A stretch of DNA of 7,891 bases from positions 1 to 7,891 of the forward strand of contig JAEDGP010000085.1 of NCBI GenBank assembly GCA_016297405.1, read 5' to 3'. The position numbers were made by a program, and so were the translations under genes. Shown here in pieces: positions 7,023 through 7,891 of this stretch. The notes beneath the pieces were generated by a model. That model worked only from the letters and a program-made list of their open reading frames with translations. It ran no database searches and was not told the origin of the DNA. Numbering within the stretch: position 1 is the stretch's first letter; each line of letters starts with the position of its first letter. Source of the stretch: Treponema sp. (GTDB lineage: Bacteria > Spirochaetota > Spirochaetia > Treponematales > Treponemataceae).

Positions 7023-7828
7023 TGGAAATACAATCAACAACTTTTTTTCACGCCAAAAACCTTCAGCAATTTCTCTATTACAGAAAGACAGTGAACCAAA
7101 TACAAGTTGTAGGAAACTGCACCCAAATAAAGGAAATGCCATCAAATGTAGTATCCACATCATCTATTCCTGAACTGAGACTCATAAACAAACACGAAAG
7201 GTTCATTGATATCGGACCTGCCGTTACCCTTTCAGAAATTCTTGATTTGGGGAAAAACCATATTCCCGAAGTTCTTTTCAAATCAATTCTTACAATCGGA
7301 ACACCCTACGTAAGAAACCTGGCAACCATAGGTGGCAATCTTTTCAACAAAGATTACAAATCCACACTATATTCCACTCTTCTTGCAATGAATGCCATAA
7401 TTGAATTGAAGTCAGAAGACTCCACAAAACTAATAAAACTTACGAATTTTGAAAAAATACCAGAAAAATTTGTCGTAACAAAAATTCGCCTTCCGATTGA
7501 AGAATGGGATTCTCAATTTTTTCTGCGTTACGGCAAAGACTACACTCTTGATGATCACAGCGCAAGCTACACATCCCTGATAAAAACAGAAAAAAACGTA
7601 ATTTCCGACATTCGTATCGTATTTGCAGGTCCTATTGCATACCGTTTCAACACAATAGAAAACAATCTGTTAGGCGTAAAACTCCCCTTATCAAAAGGAC
7701 AGATATTTCCATTAGTTGAAGAAAACATCAGCGTATTCTCTGAACAGCTGAACGGCATCCGAAACAAAGAAGAATTCCAGGTAATCACAAAAAATGCACT
7801 TCTGCAAACTCTACTAAACATATGCTAA
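7022..7828 (+). CDS. Xanthine dehydrogenase/CO dehydrogenase medium (FAD-binding) subunit homologue
   Basis: The 268-residue protein matches the CoxM/XDH flavin subunit, slightly shorter than the usual 280-300. Residues about 1-165 form the PCMH-type FAD fold, with a first pyrophosphate loop VVGNCTQIKEM (29-39), similar to the VVGNTEIG form of eukaryotic XDH instead of the bacterial AGGTD form. SIPELRLI follows, then the strongly conserved second loop RNLATIGGN at 98-106. Residues about 165-268 resemble the CO dehydrogenase flavoprotein C-terminal domain (SDIRIVFAGPIAYR). An Asp common after the second loop (D-x-x-P-x-L-x-A) is Thr/Ser here (KSTLYSTLLAMNA), so flavin binding is likely but not certain. 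The ATG overlaps the small-subunit TAA by one base (TAATG) with AAGGA (7011-7015) 6 bases upstream, implying translational coupling. In known complexes this subunit hands electrons to NAD or another acceptor; here it may be the main redox subunit. Confidence 0.87.
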   Translation: MEIQSTTFFHAKNLQQFLYYRKTVNQIQVVGNCTQIKEMPSNVVSTSSIPELRLINKHERFIDIGPAVTLSEILDLGKNHIPEVLFKSILTIGTPYVRNLATIGGNLFNKDYKSTLYSTLLAMNAIIELKSEDSTKLIKLTNFEKIPEKFVVTKIRLPIEEWDSQFFLRYGKDYTLDDHSASYTSLIKTEKNVISDIRIVFAGPIAYRFNTIENNLLGVKLPLSKGQIFPLVEENISVFSEQLNGIRNKEEFQVITKNALLQTLLNIC

Positions 7829-7849
7829 AGAATTACAATATCATACCTC

Positions 7850-7891
7850 ATGAAAATCAAAATTCCGGATCACCTGCCAATTCAAAAAATC
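7850..7891 (+). CDS. metA: Start of probable homoserine O-acyltransferase (MetA), cut by window
   Basis: Only 14 codons are inside the window: MKIKIPDHLPIQKI. This closely resembles the opening of MetA proteins (MPI-[KRN]-[IV]-P-x-x-LPA-x-x-x-L), which acylate homoserine with succinyl- or acetyl-CoA in methionine synthesis. The start lies 21 bases after the FAD-subunit stop. The ribosome site is weak: the nearest purine run, AAAGAA (7827-7832), is about 17 bases upstream. If right, a methionine gene follows the hydroxylase-like trio, probably by read-through. The call rests on very few residues. Confidence 0.5.
   Translation, partial: MKIKIPDHLPIQKI

Noticed and set aside
7822..7891. Alternative open frame at the right edge starting ATGCTAA (MLKNYNIIPHENQNSG)
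   Set aside because: It overlaps the FAD-subunit stop neatly but has no Shine-Dalgarno and no family resemblance, whereas the frame from 7850 reads as a MetA N-terminus.

Overview
The window fits a spirochaete of the genus Treponema: moderately AT-rich DNA, tightly packed genes, treponeme-like exported proteins, and a run of genes (CapD-like dehydratase, DegT-like aminotransferase, xanthine-dehydrogenase-like subunits) whose order recalls the T. pallidum TP0077-TP0080 neighbourhood. That synteny is from memory and was not searched.

Left part (1-1369, minus strand): two exported-protein genes in an apparent operon, both reading leftwards. The first (1369-863) encodes a 168-residue secreted protein of unknown function. 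The second (850 to beyond the left edge) encodes a signal peptide, a degenerate RlpA-like double-psi beta-barrel region and a long acidic, repeat-bearing tail. It is cut by the window edge.

Divergent intergenic region (1370-1519): 150 bases with a strong sigma70-type promoter for the rightward genes, a perfect 9-bp inverted repeat and a weak candidate promoter for the leftward pair.

Right part (1520-7891, plus strand): a compact operon of five complete genes with 1-base gaps or 1-8 base overlaps, each with a visible Shine-Dalgarno. The order is a soluble CapD/FlaA1-type nucleotide-sugar 4,6-dehydratase, a DegT/DnrJ/EryC1/StrS PLP aminotransferase, then large (molybdopterin-type), small (2x[2Fe-2S]) and medium (FAD) subunits resembling the xanthine dehydrogenase / CO dehydrogenase family. 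The first 14 codons of what looks like metA (homoserine O-acyltransferase) follow at the right edge.

The first two genes should together make a 4-amino-4,6-dideoxy sugar nucleotide (inferred). The most interesting part is the hydroxylase-like trio. All three subunits are intact, overlapping and well translated, but the large subunit has lost every molybdopterin signature I looked for, and the residue aligned with the catalytic Glu is Gln. The small subunit has lost the pterin-contacting Gln and has a shifted cluster cysteine. The FAD subunit and the plant-type [2Fe-2S] site look preserved. This suggests a Mo-free, repurposed flavin/iron-sulfur complex encoded with an amino-sugar pathway.
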